64,000 nt of DNA from Halostella pelagica (lineage in GTDB: Archaea; Halobacteriota; Halobacteria; Halobacteriales; Natronoarchaeaceae). Below, in pieces: positions 51,869 through 61,654 of the stretch (position 1 is its first letter; each line of letters starts with the position of its first letter). The stretch spans positions 682,001 through 746,000 of the forward strand of contig CP040678.1 in assembly GCA_005954745.1 (NCBI GenBank), given 5' to 3'. The notes below the pieces were generated by a model that saw only the letters and a list, made by a program, of their open reading frames with translations, was not told where the DNA came from and did no database searches. The translations under genes and the position numbers were made by a program.

Positions 51869-52654
51869 GTGGTGTGCGTGACAGCGAGCGACGAGTGGCT
51901 GGTCGATATGCACGTGAAAGTGCTCGACGACGAGGTAGTTCGGCGCGCGAAAGCGAGCGGGTTAGATGCCCTGGTGTACGCGCCGCACTTCACGCGCCTC
52001 CCCGAAATCGAGGCGACGGCGTCGGCGTACTCCGACGACGAACTGCGCGTCTTCCCCGCACGCGAGGTGTTCACTGGCACGTGGCGGAACCGACAGCACG
52101 TCCTCGCACTGGGGCTCTCCGACCCAGTCCCGGATTTCATCACGCTCGACGGGGCGATGACCGAGTTCGAGCGCCAGGACGCGACGGTGCTCGTCCCGCA
52201 TCCAGAGTTTCTGAACGTCAGCCTCGACGAAGCGGCGATCCAGCGCTACCGGGACGAGATCGCCGCCATCGAAACGTACAACCCGAAGGTGACGGACCGG
52301 AGTAACCGCCGAAGTCGGACCATCGCCGCGCGGCAGGACCTGCCGCCGTTCGGATCGTCGTACGCTCACCTACCGGGAACCGTCGGAGCGGCCTGGACGG
52401 CGTTCGACGGCGAGGCTCTCGGCGACGAGGTGACGGAGTCGTCGCTGACAGCGGCGCTCGAAGCGGGCGATGTCAGCCGAACCGGACACCGAAACGGACT
52501 GTCGCACTACGGCCGACGCCTCGCCGAGCGGGCCCACCTGGGCTGGGAGAACACCTGGGCGAAGGTCGACCGACTGTTTCTCTCCGGCACCGAACCGACG
52601 CATCCCGACCACATCGCGTACGACGGGGCGTTCGACGACGTGGCGGTGTACTGA
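51869..52654 (+). CDS. PHP domain metal-dependent hydrolase-like protein
   Basis: About 261 residues. LVDMHVKVLDDEVVRRAKASGLDALVYAPHF is the first PHP motif region, with D-M-H in place of the usual D-x-H pair. The middle matches PHP-associated sequences (RVFPAREVFTG, VLVPHPEFLNV, IAAIETYNPKV). PHP proteins hydrolyse phosphoesters using up to three metals; the number of ligands here looks reduced. Several GTG starts (51854, 51869, 51878) are possible. Confidence 0.8.
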   Translation: MVCVTASDEWLVDMHVKVLDDEVVRRAKASGLDALVYAPHFTRLPEIEATASAYSDDELRVFPAREVFTGTWRNRQHVLALGLSDPVPDFITLDGAMTEFERQDATVLVPHPEFLNVSLDEAAIQRYRDEIAAIETYNPKVTDRSNRRSRTIAARQDLPPFGSSYAHLPGTVGAAWTAFDGEALGDEVTESSLTAALEAGDVSRTGHRNGLSHYGRRLAERAHLGWENTWAKVDRLFLSGTEPTHPDHIAYDGAFDDVAVY

Positions 52655-52717
52655 CCGCCGCCGGCACTGTCGACCCCGAACAGTAGATTCTTTGACGACC
52701 GCGCCGTACGGGGATGC

Positions 52718-53326
52718 GTGCCGATCGACTGGCTCTGGTCGGTTCCCCGGTGGTTGCTGGTCGGCCTCGCGCTCGGTGCGGCGTTCAGTCTGGTCGTCGC
52801 CGGCGTGTTCGTCGCCGGGCGGCGACTGTTCCCCGAGTCGACGACAGGACCGACGGGACCGACGGACGGGTTCACCGGAGAGAGCAAGCGCCGGGCGGAG
52901 ATACGCGACTACCTCCGTGAGATCGGCGAACCCTACGTGGAGGACCACGCCGTGCGGGGACAGCGTGTTGCCTTCTATCTCCCCCACCGCGACGTCGCGG
53001 TCACGTTCGACGCCCACGCGTACTTCAGGATCGACACCACGGACACCGACGCCGTCCTGATCGAACACGAACTGCCCGGTGCCCATCTCGGCGGTCGTCT
53101 CCCGTTCGACACGCCGGAGCGAGAGCGAGAACCGGACATCGCGGACGGGATCTGTGCCGCGTTCGAAGCGCTGGGGCTCCCTCCCGGTGCGAGTGCCGAC
53201 GAGGTGAAGGCGGCCTACCGGGAGCAGGTCAAAGAGACGCATCCCGACCACGGCGGCGACGAGAAATCGTTCCGGCGAGTCAGAGAGGCGTACGCGAGAG
53301 CCAGAGAGTACTCGAAACGGGCCTGA
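52718..53326 (+). CDS. Membrane-anchored J-domain protein
   Basis: A 202-residue protein beginning at GTG with one N-terminal membrane helix (WLLVGLALGAAFSLVVAGVFVAG), a central unassigned domain of about 100 residues (YLREIGEPYVEDHAVRGQRVAFYLPHRDVAVTF) and a C-terminal J-domain (LGLPPGASADEVKAAYREQVKETHPDHGGDE) containing the HPD motif. It probably recruits DnaK to the membrane. The stop is immediately followed by the convergent regulator gene. Confidence 0.85.
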   Translation: MPIDWLWSVPRWLLVGLALGAAFSLVVAGVFVAGRRLFPESTTGPTGPTDGFTGESKRRAEIRDYLREIGEPYVEDHAVRGQRVAFYLPHRDVAVTFDAHAYFRIDTTDTDAVLIEHELPGAHLGGRLPFDTPEREREPDIADGICAAFEALGLPPGASADEVKAAYREQVKETHPDHGGDEKSFRRVREAYARAREYSKRA

Positions 53327-54109
53327 TCACGTCGCGTCCGACACTTCGTACGCGACGTCGGCGTCTCGGAGGGCGTCGGTCACGCGCCCGACGTTATCGG
53401 CGGTCGCCACGACGACCGCGTCCAGACCGCGACTCGCGGCGTCCGCCGCGACCTCGCCGGCCGCGAACGTGGTGTCCGGGCTGACATCCGCACGCCGGAG
53501 CGCGGCGACCGCTTCCACGCCGGCGGCGGCGACCGTGTCCGCGGCCGCACAGCCTTCGACAAGCGCTGTCCCGTCGACCGCGCGACTCCCGCCCGACCGA
53601 ACCGGCGGCACCTGCAGGACGGTGACGGTACCGGGGTCGAGGTCGATTATCCCTTCGAACCCGGTGACGCCGACGTCCTCGTCTTCCGCGGCGCTCGTCG
53701 TCGCGATACCCGTCGCTGGACCCTCTCCGCCGGGCGTCGCGTGAAAGAGTCCGTCGCGCATCGAGAGCGTGACCGTCTCGCCTTCATCGATGTCCGCGGT
53801 AGCGATAGCGGCGTCTTCCTGTACGCTTCCGAGAATGTCCTCGGTGACGTGTTCGGCGAATCGCTGGACGTCCGTCGCCGCCTGTAGTAACCAGTCCACG
53901 CCTTCTTTTGTCACACGGTAGCGCGACCGGCCTTCCTTCTCGACCAGCGAGTCGTCGACGAGTTCGCGGATGTACTCGCTGACTGCCTGGCTGGTGACGC
54001 CGACCGACTCGGCGATCTCGCCCTGGCTTACGGCGGGTTGCCGGTCCGCGATCTCGACGAGGATGCGAAACCGCGTCGCGGCCCGCTTGTTCTCTAGGAC
54101 GTCGGCCAT
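53327..54109 (-). CDS. Winged-helix transcription regulator with C-terminal ligand-type domain
   Basis: A 260-residue protein. The N-terminal winged helix is FRILVEIADRQPAVSQGEIAESVGVTSQAVSEYIRELVDDSLVEKEGRSRYRVTKEGVDWLLQA. The remaining 170 residues have alternating beta and Ala-rich segments (GLDAVVVATADNVGRVTDALRDADVAYEV) that could bind a small molecule. The start at 54109 (MADVLENKRAATRF) is used. It is divergent from archaeosortase A; a regulatory link is possible but not shown. Confidence 0.83.
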   Translation of the reverse strand: MADVLENKRAATRFRILVEIADRQPAVSQGEIAESVGVTSQAVSEYIRELVDDSLVEKEGRSRYRVTKEGVDWLLQAATDVQRFAEHVTEDILGSVQEDAAIATADIDEGETVTLSMRDGLFHATPGGEGPATGIATTSAAEDEDVGVTGFEGIIDLDPGTVTVLQVPPVRSGGSRAVDGTALVEGCAAADTVAAAGVEAVAALRRADVSPDTTFAAGEVAADAASRGLDAVVVATADNVGRVTDALRDADVAYEVSDAT

Positions 54110-54240
54110 GTCCCCACAGTCGTCGCCCCCGGATAAAAACCCTGACGACCGACACGCCCGACATCGCCGGATCGGACCGGGGTGGGACGCGGTCGTGCGC
54201 CCGCGACGGGATGCCGTCAACATTTTATTTAGACGTTCCT

Positions 54241-55221
54241 ATGGATACAGACGTGATCGCCCTCTCTATTCCCGGGGTATTTGCTCCCCTCGCGTCGGTC
54301 TCCGACGCGTTAGCCTGGACAGTGGTGGCCGCCTTCGTCGTCGCGTCTGCGCTCACTTGGGCTGGCCGCCGGACTGCGGCCCGCTATCTCGCGAGCGCCA
54401 CGTGGGTGCTGTTCGGCGTCTTCTGGCTGTCGGTGTTCCCGACGTTCTGGTTCGAGATGAAAAGCGCCATCGAGGGGTCGCTCTCCCTCGTCGCCGTCCC
54501 GGCCTGCGTGTACACGGGGTATCTGCTGTACGACGGCCGCGAATCGCTCCTGACGCTGTCGCACGCGGTCGGCGTGATGGGTCTCGTCTACCTGCCCGCC
54601 GAAACGGTTCCGCTGTTCCGGCGGTTCCTCGTCGAGACGGTCGCGGCCCAGACGTACGCCGTCATCACGGCGCTTGGCTACTCGCCGGAGTTCATCCCCG
54701 TGGACAAGGACGTCGCCGTCCAGGGGTATCTGAGCATGTTCGTCTTCGAGGACGCGACGGGCCACACGTACACGACCCACATCGTCACCGCCTGTACGGG
54801 CATCGGGAGCATGTCTATCTTCGGCGGCCTCATCGCCGCGGTTCGAGCGCCGCTCCGCCGGAAGGCGAAGGCGCTCGGCATCGCGGTGGCGATAATCTGG
54901 GTGCTGAACATCGCCCGCAACGTGTTCATCGCCGTCGCCTTCGGCCGGCAGTGGTTCCAGCAGGAGATATTCATCACTATCGCGACCGAGTACGCGGGCT
55001 ATCAGGACCCGAAACTGGCCTCGTACTTCATCGCCGACCGCGTCGTTAGCCAGAGCCTCTCGGTCGTCGCGCTCGTCGCTATCACCTGGTTGGTCGTCCG
55101 CGAACTGCCGGAACTGTTAGACGTTATCGAGGAGGCGCTGTTCGTGGTGACCGGGACGGAGTACGACCTCGCCGACGCCCTGGGTCAGCCAGTTCGCGCG
55201 GACGGCGGCCCGGACGAATGA
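54241..55221 (+). CDS. artA: Archaeosortase A
   Basis: A 326-residue membrane transpeptidase with about eight helices. Catalytic Cys185 is in TACTGIGSM, and the two conserved arginines are Arg226 in NIARNVF and Arg267 in ADRVVSQS; the Cys-to-first-Arg spacing of 41 equals that of Haloferax ArtA. ArtA removes PGF-CTERM tails from surface proteins and joins them to membrane lipid. No PGF-CTERM protein is encoded in this window. The start at 54241 is likely, although an in-frame ATG ten codons upstream exists. It overlaps the next gene by four bases. Confidence 0.93.
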   Translation: MDTDVIALSIPGVFAPLASVSDALAWTVVAAFVVASALTWAGRRTAARYLASATWVLFGVFWLSVFPTFWFEMKSAIEGSLSLVAVPACVYTGYLLYDGRESLLTLSHAVGVMGLVYLPAETVPLFRRFLVETVAAQTYAVITALGYSPEFIPVDKDVAVQGYLSMFVFEDATGHTYTTHIVTACTGIGSMSIFGGLIAAVRAPLRRKAKALGIAVAIIWVLNIARNVFIAVAFGRQWFQQEIFITIATEYAGYQDPKLASYFIADRVVSQSLSVVALVAITWLVVRELPELLDVIEEALFVVTGTEYDLADALGQPVRADGGPDE

Positions 55222-55904
55222 AGTTCCGGGACCGGGCGTGTTACTTCCCGGGGGCTGACGCTCTCGTTCTCTCCGACGTTCACGTCGGCAAGGCCACTGC
55301 CTCTAACGTCGAGTTCCCGCTGGGCGAGCGGTCGGACCTCGCGGACCGCGTCGACGCCTTGCTCAACGAGTTCGCCCCCGGCGAGGTGGTGATCGCCGGC
55401 GACCTGCTCCAGGCGTTCGACCGCGTTCCACACGGGGTGACCGAAACCGTCGACCGAGTCCGTGCGACGGTTCGAGACCGGGGGGCTGACCTTGTCGTCA
55501 CGCCCGGCAATCACGACAGGCAGATAGACGCGGTGTACGACGGACCCGCACCCGACGAGTACCGCCTCGCGGACGGCGAGACGGTCGTCTGTCACGGCCA
55601 CGAGGAACCGTCCGCGGACGCACGGCGGTACGTCGTCGGCCACGACCATCCGGCGGTCGAGATAGAGGGCAAGAAACGCTACTGCTATCTCGTCGGCGAG
55701 CGCCTCTACCGCGACGCCGACGTCGTGATGCTCCCGGCGTTTACACGTCTCGCGGCGGGCGTGACGATCAACGGGATGCGGACGCGGGACTTCGCGTCGC
55801 CGCTCGTAACTGACGCCGACGCCGTCCGACCGGTGGTCCGGGACCCGGACGCGGGGGAGACGCTGGAGTTCCCTCCGCTCGGCCAGTTACGGCCGCACCT
55901 CTAG
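55218..55904 (+). CDS. Metallophosphoesterase of the calcineurin-like type
   Basis: A 228-residue enzyme. LVLSDVHVGKA, IAGDLLQAF, TPGNHDRQID, CHGHE and VVGHDHPA are the five metal-binding motifs in order. It belongs to the archaeal group often annotated as phosphoesterase next to helicase genes; the substrate is unknown. Its ATG overlaps the artA stop (ATGA), so the two are coupled. Its end overlaps the convergent oxidoreductase gene by 18 bases. Confidence 0.9.
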   Translation: MKFRDRACYFPGADALVLSDVHVGKATASNVEFPLGERSDLADRVDALLNEFAPGEVVIAGDLLQAFDRVPHGVTETVDRVRATVRDRGADLVVTPGNHDRQIDAVYDGPAPDEYRLADGETVVCHGHEEPSADARRYVVGHDHPAVEIEGKKRYCYLVGERLYRDADVVMLPAFTRLAAGVTINGMRTRDFASPLVTDADAVRPVVRDPDAGETLEFPPLGQLRPHL

Positions 55905-57170
55905 GTCGTCTATCGCCGCTTCCGCCGCGCGACGGCCGCTCTCCATCGCCGCGTTGATCGACGACCACCCGGTGTAGTCTCCGGCCAGATAAACCGGCCC
56001 CTCGGGCGTCCGGACGCCGGGGAGCGACTCGCGGAACCCCGGCGGCTGGCGGAACTGGGCGAACGGGACCCGCTCCGTCCGCACTAGCTCCAGGTCGGCG
56101 AAGCTGTGTTCGGGGTACCACGACGCCAGCGCCTCGTGAGTCAGGTCCGCGAGTTCGCCGTCGCTCTCGGCTCGCTCGCCGAGGAAGGTGACCGAAAGCA
56201 GCGTCGTATCGTCCGGCGAGTACTCGGGCGCGACGGCCGAGAGGTCGACGACGTGGTTCGGGTCCTCGCCGGCGGCGTTGAGGATCAGGCGCTTCCCGGC
56301 GTCGATCCGCTTCGCGGCGGGATAGGCGTAGTACTGAGTAACGCAGCCGCGGGCGTCGGTCGGAACGGACTCGATGCCGGTCAGATCGCGGGCCGACTTG
56401 GGGTCGGTCGCCACGACGACGGCGTCGGCATCGACCGATTCCCCGTCGAGCGCCGCCGTCACGCCGTCGCCGGTCCGGTCGACAGACTCGACCTCGGAGT
56501 CGGTCTCGACCGTCGCACCGGCCGCCTCAGCCCGGTCAGCGAGTTGGCGGGGGATCGCTCCCATCCCGGTAGCGGGGACGGCTATCGCCCCGTTCGAGAG
56601 CGCTCGAAAGGTGTACTCGAAGACGCGTTTCGAGGTCGAGAGCGAGCGGTCGAGCGTGATCCCGCCGTAGAACGGCGCGGCGAAGTGCTCGACGAACCCC
56701 TCGGAGAAGCCGTATTCGCGTAGATACCGGCCGATAGACGCGTCGGAGCCCGCGAATATCTCCTCGCGGGACCTCTTTGCCAGTTCCCGGCGGAGTTTCA
56801 GCGTCAGGAGCTTATCGCGGACGGTCACTTCGCGGTTGAACAGGGACTCCGTCAACGCGCCGAGGTCGCGCAGCGGGTCCGAGAGAATAGAGCGTTCGCC
56901 AGGCCGGGCGATACACGCGCCCGGTGTGAACCGGCGGAGGTCGAGCGTGCCGAAATCCAGTTCGCGCTGTGCGGCGGGGTAGGACGTAAACAGCACCTGA
57001 AACCCGCGGTCGAAGACGAACCCGCCCTCCCGATGGGTCCGGACCCGACCGCCGACGGTCCCCTCGCGCTCGTACAGTGTAACGTCGACCCCGGCCTCGG
57101 CGAGATGGCGCGAGGCGACCAACCCTGCGAGGCCGCCGCCGGCCACGACGACAGTCGCGTCTTCGGTCAT
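55887..57170 (-). CDS. FAD-dependent amine oxidase/phytoene desaturase-like oxidoreductase
   Basis: A 427-residue flavoprotein. VVVAGGGLAGLVASRHLAEAGVDVTLYEREGTVGGRVRTHREGG is the N-terminal FAD-binding stretch, and VYLAGDYTGWSSINAAMESGRRAAEAAI is the C-terminal FAD motif of the amine-oxidase/phytoene-desaturase superfamily. Such proteins act on carotenoids, porphyrins or amines. Nearby genes do not indicate a pathway. The ATG at 57170 is immediately before the motif. Confidence 0.88.
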   Translation of the reverse strand: MTEDATVVVAGGGLAGLVASRHLAEAGVDVTLYEREGTVGGRVRTHREGGFVFDRGFQVLFTSYPAAQRELDFGTLDLRRFTPGACIARPGERSILSDPLRDLGALTESLFNREVTVRDKLLTLKLRRELAKRSREEIFAGSDASIGRYLREYGFSEGFVEHFAAPFYGGITLDRSLSTSKRVFEYTFRALSNGAIAVPATGMGAIPRQLADRAEAAGATVETDSEVESVDRTGDGVTAALDGESVDADAVVVATDPKSARDLTGIESVPTDARGCVTQYYAYPAAKRIDAGKRLILNAAGEDPNHVVDLSAVAPEYSPDDTTLLSVTFLGERAESDGELADLTHEALASWYPEHSFADLELVRTERVPFAQFRQPPGFRESLPGVRTPEGPVYLAGDYTGWSSINAAMESGRRAAEAAIDDLEVRP

Positions 57171-57257
57171 GCCAGAGACGTAGGGCGGCCGCTACAAAAC
57201 GGCTGTGAGACGTTCGTCTGTTCGGACTACGGGACGGATGCGCTGACAAACGAAGCG

Positions 57258-60200
57258 ATGTCGCGGAGCAGTCGGCCACTTGTACCCGAACATAGGACGG
57301 AGAGATGTGCGGTGAATGTCACCTACTATGCAATTGACGGAACTCATTTAACCAGCCACTTCCGCCTAGAGGGTGTGTCACCGCCAGAATCGCATGGCGA
57401 TGTCCACGCCGAAACACTGGCGCTCTTCGACTCACGTGACGACCCGTCCGAACCGCTCACGACTCGGGAAGTCGCCGACGCTCTCGACTGTGCGAGCGGG
57501 ACTGCGACCGACCGTCTGGAGAAACTCGTCGACAACGGCGACCTGAGGGTGAAACGGGTGGGCGATGGGGACGCCATCTGGTGGCGACCTCCGTGGGCTA
57601 GTCCCTTCCCTGAAGTGCCCAGTCCGGACGAGAGCGGACTGCCGTCGTTAGTGAGTGACGCCTTGGACAGCGCTAGCATCGGCGTGTTCGTTCTCGACGC
57701 GGACTTCACGGTCGCGTGGGTAAACGAAGCGGCCGGCCGCTACTTCGGCATCGACCGATCCGACGCCATCGGGCGAGATAAGCGACAACTCATTCGTGAG
57801 TCGATCACTGACGCCGTCTCGAACACGGACGAGTTCATCGACACGGTCCTCGCTACCTACGACAACAACACGTACGACGAAACGTTCGAGTGCCGGATCA
57901 CCCCCGGCGACGACGGCGAGAGCCACTGGCTCGAACATCACAGCAAGCCCATCGAATCGGGGCGGTACGCCGGCGGCCGCGTCGAGTTTTACTACGACAT
58001 CACCGACCGGAAACTGGCAAACGATGAACAGCAACTCCAGTTGTCGGTGAGCCGCTCGATCGCGAACGCCGAGTCGCTTGAGGACGGCCTGCGAACGGCG
58101 CTCGAAGACGTCTGCGAGTGGACCGACTGGACGGGCGGGCAGGCGTGGGTCCCGAGCGGCGACGGGTCAGTCGAGCGATTGACCGACGCGTCCGTCGAGT
58201 CGTCGGCGTTTGCAGCCTTCGGCGAAGCGTCCACTGACCTCACGTTCGGTCCCGGCGAAGGGATACCGGGCCGGGTTCTGGAAACGTCGGAGCCGGTCTG
58301 GTTCCCGGACGTATCGGCGGTTCCGGAAACCGTCTATCCCCGTACCGATCTGGCGGACGAAGCCGGGATGAAAGCTGGTCTGGGCGTCCCCGTTATCGTC
58401 GACGGCGAGGTCGCGGTCGTCCTCGAATTCTACATGTTCGAACGCCGGACGGCCGACGAGCGCCAGGTCGACACCGTCAGTTCGGTCGCCGCGGAACTCG
58501 GCAGCTTCGTCGCCCAGAAACGGGCCGAAGACGCTCTCAACCGCGAGCGAAACCTCCTCGAACAGATGATGGAGTCCGCACCGGTCGGTATCTCGGTACT
58601 CTCGTCAAACGGCGAGATCGATCGGGCTAATTCGCGTTCACTGGCCTTACGCGGCCTTTCTGACGAGGATATCGGGCGGTTCCACGTCGGCGACCAGACG
58701 TTTTACGACCAGGCCGGTGAGCCGATACCGTTCGAGGACCAACCGTTTGCGAAGGTGATCGAGACCGGCGAGCCAGTCTACGACTGGACGGCTCAGGTCG
58801 AACTTCCGGACCGTTTCAATCGATCTATCTCGATCAACGCAGCGCCGATCCTGAACAGCGACGGGGACATCGAACAGGTAGTGACCGTCGAAGAGGACAT
58901 AACGGAAATCCGGGAACAGTACCGGGCGATAACGGAGGCGGCGAGCGACGTAATCATCACCGTCGACGAGACCAGTACGGTCCGGTCGGTAAATCCGGCT
59001 GTCGCCGACGTGTTCGGATACAGCCAGGCGGAACTCACCGGTGAATCGTTGGCTAAACTCATGCCCGAGGACCTGACCGAACAACACGACGAAGCATTGC
59101 GGCGATATCTCGAAACGGGTGAGCGTACCATCGACTGGGACTACGTCGAACTTCCCGGAGTGCGCGCGGACGGAACGGACGTCCCGCTGGCGATTTCGTT
59201 CAGCGAGATCGAGCATGAGGGTGACACGCTCTTCACCGGCATCATCAGGGACATCACCGAGCGAAAGGAACGCGAATCGGAACTCGAACTGTTCCGGAAT
59301 CTCATCGACCACTCCAACGACGGGGTGTTCGTCATCGACCCCGAAACGGCGCAGTTGCTGGACATCAACGATACGGCCTGCCATCGACTCGGCCGCGACC
59401 GGGCGGAACTGCTCGACATGACGGTACTGGACATCGAGACGAATCTCCCCGACTTCGATGCTTTCCGGGACCACGTCAAAGAACTCCGGGCGAAGGACTC
59501 ACTGACGTTCGAGGGGGCCCACCGGCGGGCGGACGGAACTACCGTCCCCGTAGAGGTCAACGTCACTCACGTGGAACTCGACCAGGAGTACATGCTCGCC
59601 GTCGCCCGAGACATCACCGAGCGCATGAAGTACCAGCGAAAACTCGAGGAGTCCAACGAGCGCCTCGAACAGTTCGCGTACGCGGCTTCGCACGACCTCA
59701 AAGAACCGCTTCGGATGGTTTCGAGCTACCTCCAGTTGATCGAGAAACGGTACGCCGACGAACTCGACGAGGACGGACGGGAGTTTCTCGACTTCGCGGT
59801 CGACGGGGCCGACCGGATGGGCGAGATGATCGACGGATTACTTGAGTACTCCCGAGTCGACACGCAGGGCGAACCGCTCGAACCGGTCGAACTGGATGCG
59901 GTCGTAGAGGATGTCCTCGAAGACCTACAGTTCCGTATCGAGGAAAGCGACGCCGAGATAACGACGGAGTCACTGCCGCGCGTAGAGGGCGACGCCAGCC
60001 AACTGCGGCAGGTGTTCCAGAACCTCGTCAGTAACGCGATCGAATACAGCGACGACGGACCGCTGCGGATCCACATCTCCGGCGAAACCGAGGGGAACAA
60101 GCAAACGATCTCCGTCTCCGACAACGGGATCGGTATCGACCCCGACGACACCGAACGGATATTCCGGGTGTTCCAGCGACTACACAGTCCGGAGGAACAC

Positions 60201-60329
60201 GCCGGAACCGGCATCGGTCTGGCGCTCTCTCGGCGTATCGTCGAACGCCACGGCGGCGACATTTGGGTCGACTCCGAGCCCAGAGAGGGATCGACGTTCT
60301 CGTTCACGCTGCCGCCGGCTGAGGACTGA
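57258..60329 (+). CDS. Multi-PAS/GAF sensor histidine kinase with N-terminal winged helix
   Basis: About 1023 residues, soluble. Domains in order: a winged-helix-like segment (LTTREVADALDCASGTATDRLEKLVDNGDLRVKRV, about 45-90), PAS (about 130-250), GAF (about 255-405), three more PAS domains (about 420-790), HisKA with phosphorylated His812 in ASHDLKEPLRMV, and an HATPase domain (NLVSNAIEY, DNGIGIDPDD, GTGIGLALSRRIVERHGG). It should autophosphorylate in response to small-molecule or redox signals. No response-regulator gene is adjacent. The ATG at 57258 is the most reasonable; an in-frame GTG lies at 57312. Confidence 0.93.
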   Translation: MSRSSRPLVPEHRTERCAVNVTYYAIDGTHLTSHFRLEGVSPPESHGDVHAETLALFDSRDDPSEPLTTREVADALDCASGTATDRLEKLVDNGDLRVKRVGDGDAIWWRPPWASPFPEVPSPDESGLPSLVSDALDSASIGVFVLDADFTVAWVNEAAGRYFGIDRSDAIGRDKRQLIRESITDAVSNTDEFIDTVLATYDNNTYDETFECRITPGDDGESHWLEHHSKPIESGRYAGGRVEFYYDITDRKLANDEQQLQLSVSRSIANAESLEDGLRTALEDVCEWTDWTGGQAWVPSGDGSVERLTDASVESSAFAAFGEASTDLTFGPGEGIPGRVLETSEPVWFPDVSAVPETVYPRTDLADEAGMKAGLGVPVIVDGEVAVVLEFYMFERRTADERQVDTVSSVAAELGSFVAQKRAEDALNRERNLLEQMMESAPVGISVLSSNGEIDRANSRSLALRGLSDEDIGRFHVGDQTFYDQAGEPIPFEDQPFAKVIETGEPVYDWTAQVELPDRFNRSISINAAPILNSDGDIEQVVTVEEDITEIREQYRAITEAASDVIITVDETSTVRSVNPAVADVFGYSQAELTGESLAKLMPEDLTEQHDEALRRYLETGERTIDWDYVELPGVRADGTDVPLAISFSEIEHEGDTLFTGIIRDITERKERESELELFRNLIDHSNDGVFVIDPETAQLLDINDTACHRLGRDRAELLDMTVLDIETNLPDFDAFRDHVKELRAKDSLTFEGAHRRADGTTVPVEVNVTHVELDQEYMLAVARDITERMKYQRKLEESNERLEQFAYAASHDLKEPLRMVSSYLQLIEKRYADELDEDGREFLDFAVDGADRMGEMIDGLLEYSRVDTQGEPLEPVELDAVVEDVLEDLQFRIEESDAEITTESLPRVEGDASQLRQVFQNLVSNAIEYSDDGPLRIHISGETEGNKQTISVSDNGIGIDPDDTERIFRVFQRLHSPEEHAGTGIGLALSRRIVERHGGDIWVDSEPREGSTFSFTLPPAED

Positions 60330-60460
60330 TCCGCGCGGCTCGCCGTGCCGTTGAGGTGATCCTGACGAGACTGTTTTCAGACCCGACCGCACCGCCGACG
60401 AGGCCGACGCGACGGCGACGGAGAGACAGGACTTAGGTGCCGGCACGGCAACTCCCCGCT

Positions 60461-61654
60461 ATGGACACGACGGAGGCGTTCGTCGGACTGGAGTGCCTGG
60501 ACTGCGGCGAGACGTTCGACGCCGAGACGGCGACTCACCGCTGCCCCGACTGCGGCGGTATACTCGACCCGACCTACGACTACGACGCAGTCGAGTTAGA
60601 CCGCGACACGCTCGCCGAGCGACCGTTCGAAACGATGTGGCGCTACGAGGAACTGCTCCCGTTCACGCGGGACGCTGCCGTGACGATGGACGAGGGGGCG
60701 ACCCAACTCGTCGAGTGTCCCGCCCTGGCCGACGAACTCGGCGTCGGGCGCGTCCTGCTCAAAGACGAGGGGCGTAATCCGACCGGGACGTTCAAGGACC
60801 GCGGGCAGACGGTCGCCGTCACCGCCGCCGCACAGCACGAGGCGGAGGACGTGGCGCTCGCCTCCGCGGGCAACGCCGGGCAGGCCGCGTCGGCGTACGC
60901 CGCCCGCGCTGGCCTCGACTCGCACGTCTTTCTTCCCTCGCGCGCCGGGTTCACGAACAAGGCGATGGTGAACGTCCACGGCGGCGACATGACCGTCGTC
61001 GGCGGTCGCATCGGCGACGCCGGCGCGGCCTACGATGACGCGATGGCCGACAACGACGACTGGTACTCGCTACAGACGTTCCAGACGCCTTACCGCCACG
61101 AGGGGAAAAAGACGATGCTGTACGAGATAGTCGAACAGGAGGACTGGACGGTTCCGGACGCCGTTGTCTACCCGACCGGCGGCGGCGTCGGCCTCGTCGG
61201 CATGCACAAGGGCGCGAAGGAACTTCGCGATCTGGGGCTGACCGACGAACTGCCGGCGATGTACGCCGCGCAGTCGGCGGGGTGTGCGCCTATCGTCGAC
61301 GCGTTCGAGCGCGGCCTCGACCGCCACGAACCGACGGAGACGCCCGACACCATCTGCGGCGGTATCGAGATCCCGGACCCGGGCGCGAGTCCGCTGATCC
61401 TCGATGCGCTCCGCGAGAGCGGCGGCGGTGCGGTCGCGACCGACGACTCCGAGATCCTTGAGAGCGCCATCGCCGTCGCCCAGAACGAAGGGCTGGAGAT
61501 GGGAGCGACCTGCGCGGCGGCGGCAAGCGGCGCGTGGGAGCTCTCGGAACGGGGCGAGTTCGACGAGGACGACACCGTTGTTCTGCTGAACACCGGCGCG
61601 GGCAACAAGGACGACGACATCCTGCGGAGCCACCTGATGGGACAGGGCGTGTAA
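60461..61654 (+). CDS. thrC: Threonine synthase
   Basis: A 397-residue PLP enzyme that converts O-phosphohomoserine to threonine. An N-terminal zinc ribbon (CLDCGETF ... CPDCGG) typical of archaeal forms is followed by NPTGTFKDRG with PLP-binding Lys112 and by SAGNAGQAASAYAARAG and PTGGGVGLVGMHKGAKEL. Haloarchaea carry several threonine synthase paralogues, so another beta-replacing activity cannot be excluded. The ATG at 60461 starts MDTTEAFVGLECLDCG. Confidence 0.92.
   Translation: MDTTEAFVGLECLDCGETFDAETATHRCPDCGGILDPTYDYDAVELDRDTLAERPFETMWRYEELLPFTRDAAVTMDEGATQLVECPALADELGVGRVLLKDEGRNPTGTFKDRGQTVAVTAAAQHEAEDVALASAGNAGQAASAYAARAGLDSHVFLPSRAGFTNKAMVNVHGGDMTVVGGRIGDAGAAYDDAMADNDDWYSLQTFQTPYRHEGKKTMLYEIVEQEDWTVPDAVVYPTGGGVGLVGMHKGAKELRDLGLTDELPAMYAAQSAGCAPIVDAFERGLDRHEPTETPDTICGGIEIPDPGASPLILDALRESGGGAVATDDSEILESAIAVAQNEGLEMGATCAAAASGAWELSERGEFDEDDTVVLLNTGAGNKDDDILRSHLMGQGV

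Noticed and set aside
52370-53251. 293-codon reverse frame opposite the PHP and J-domain genes
   Set aside because: Arg-rich antisense shadow; the plus strand has a J-domain with HPD and a PHP-type protein in the same stretch.
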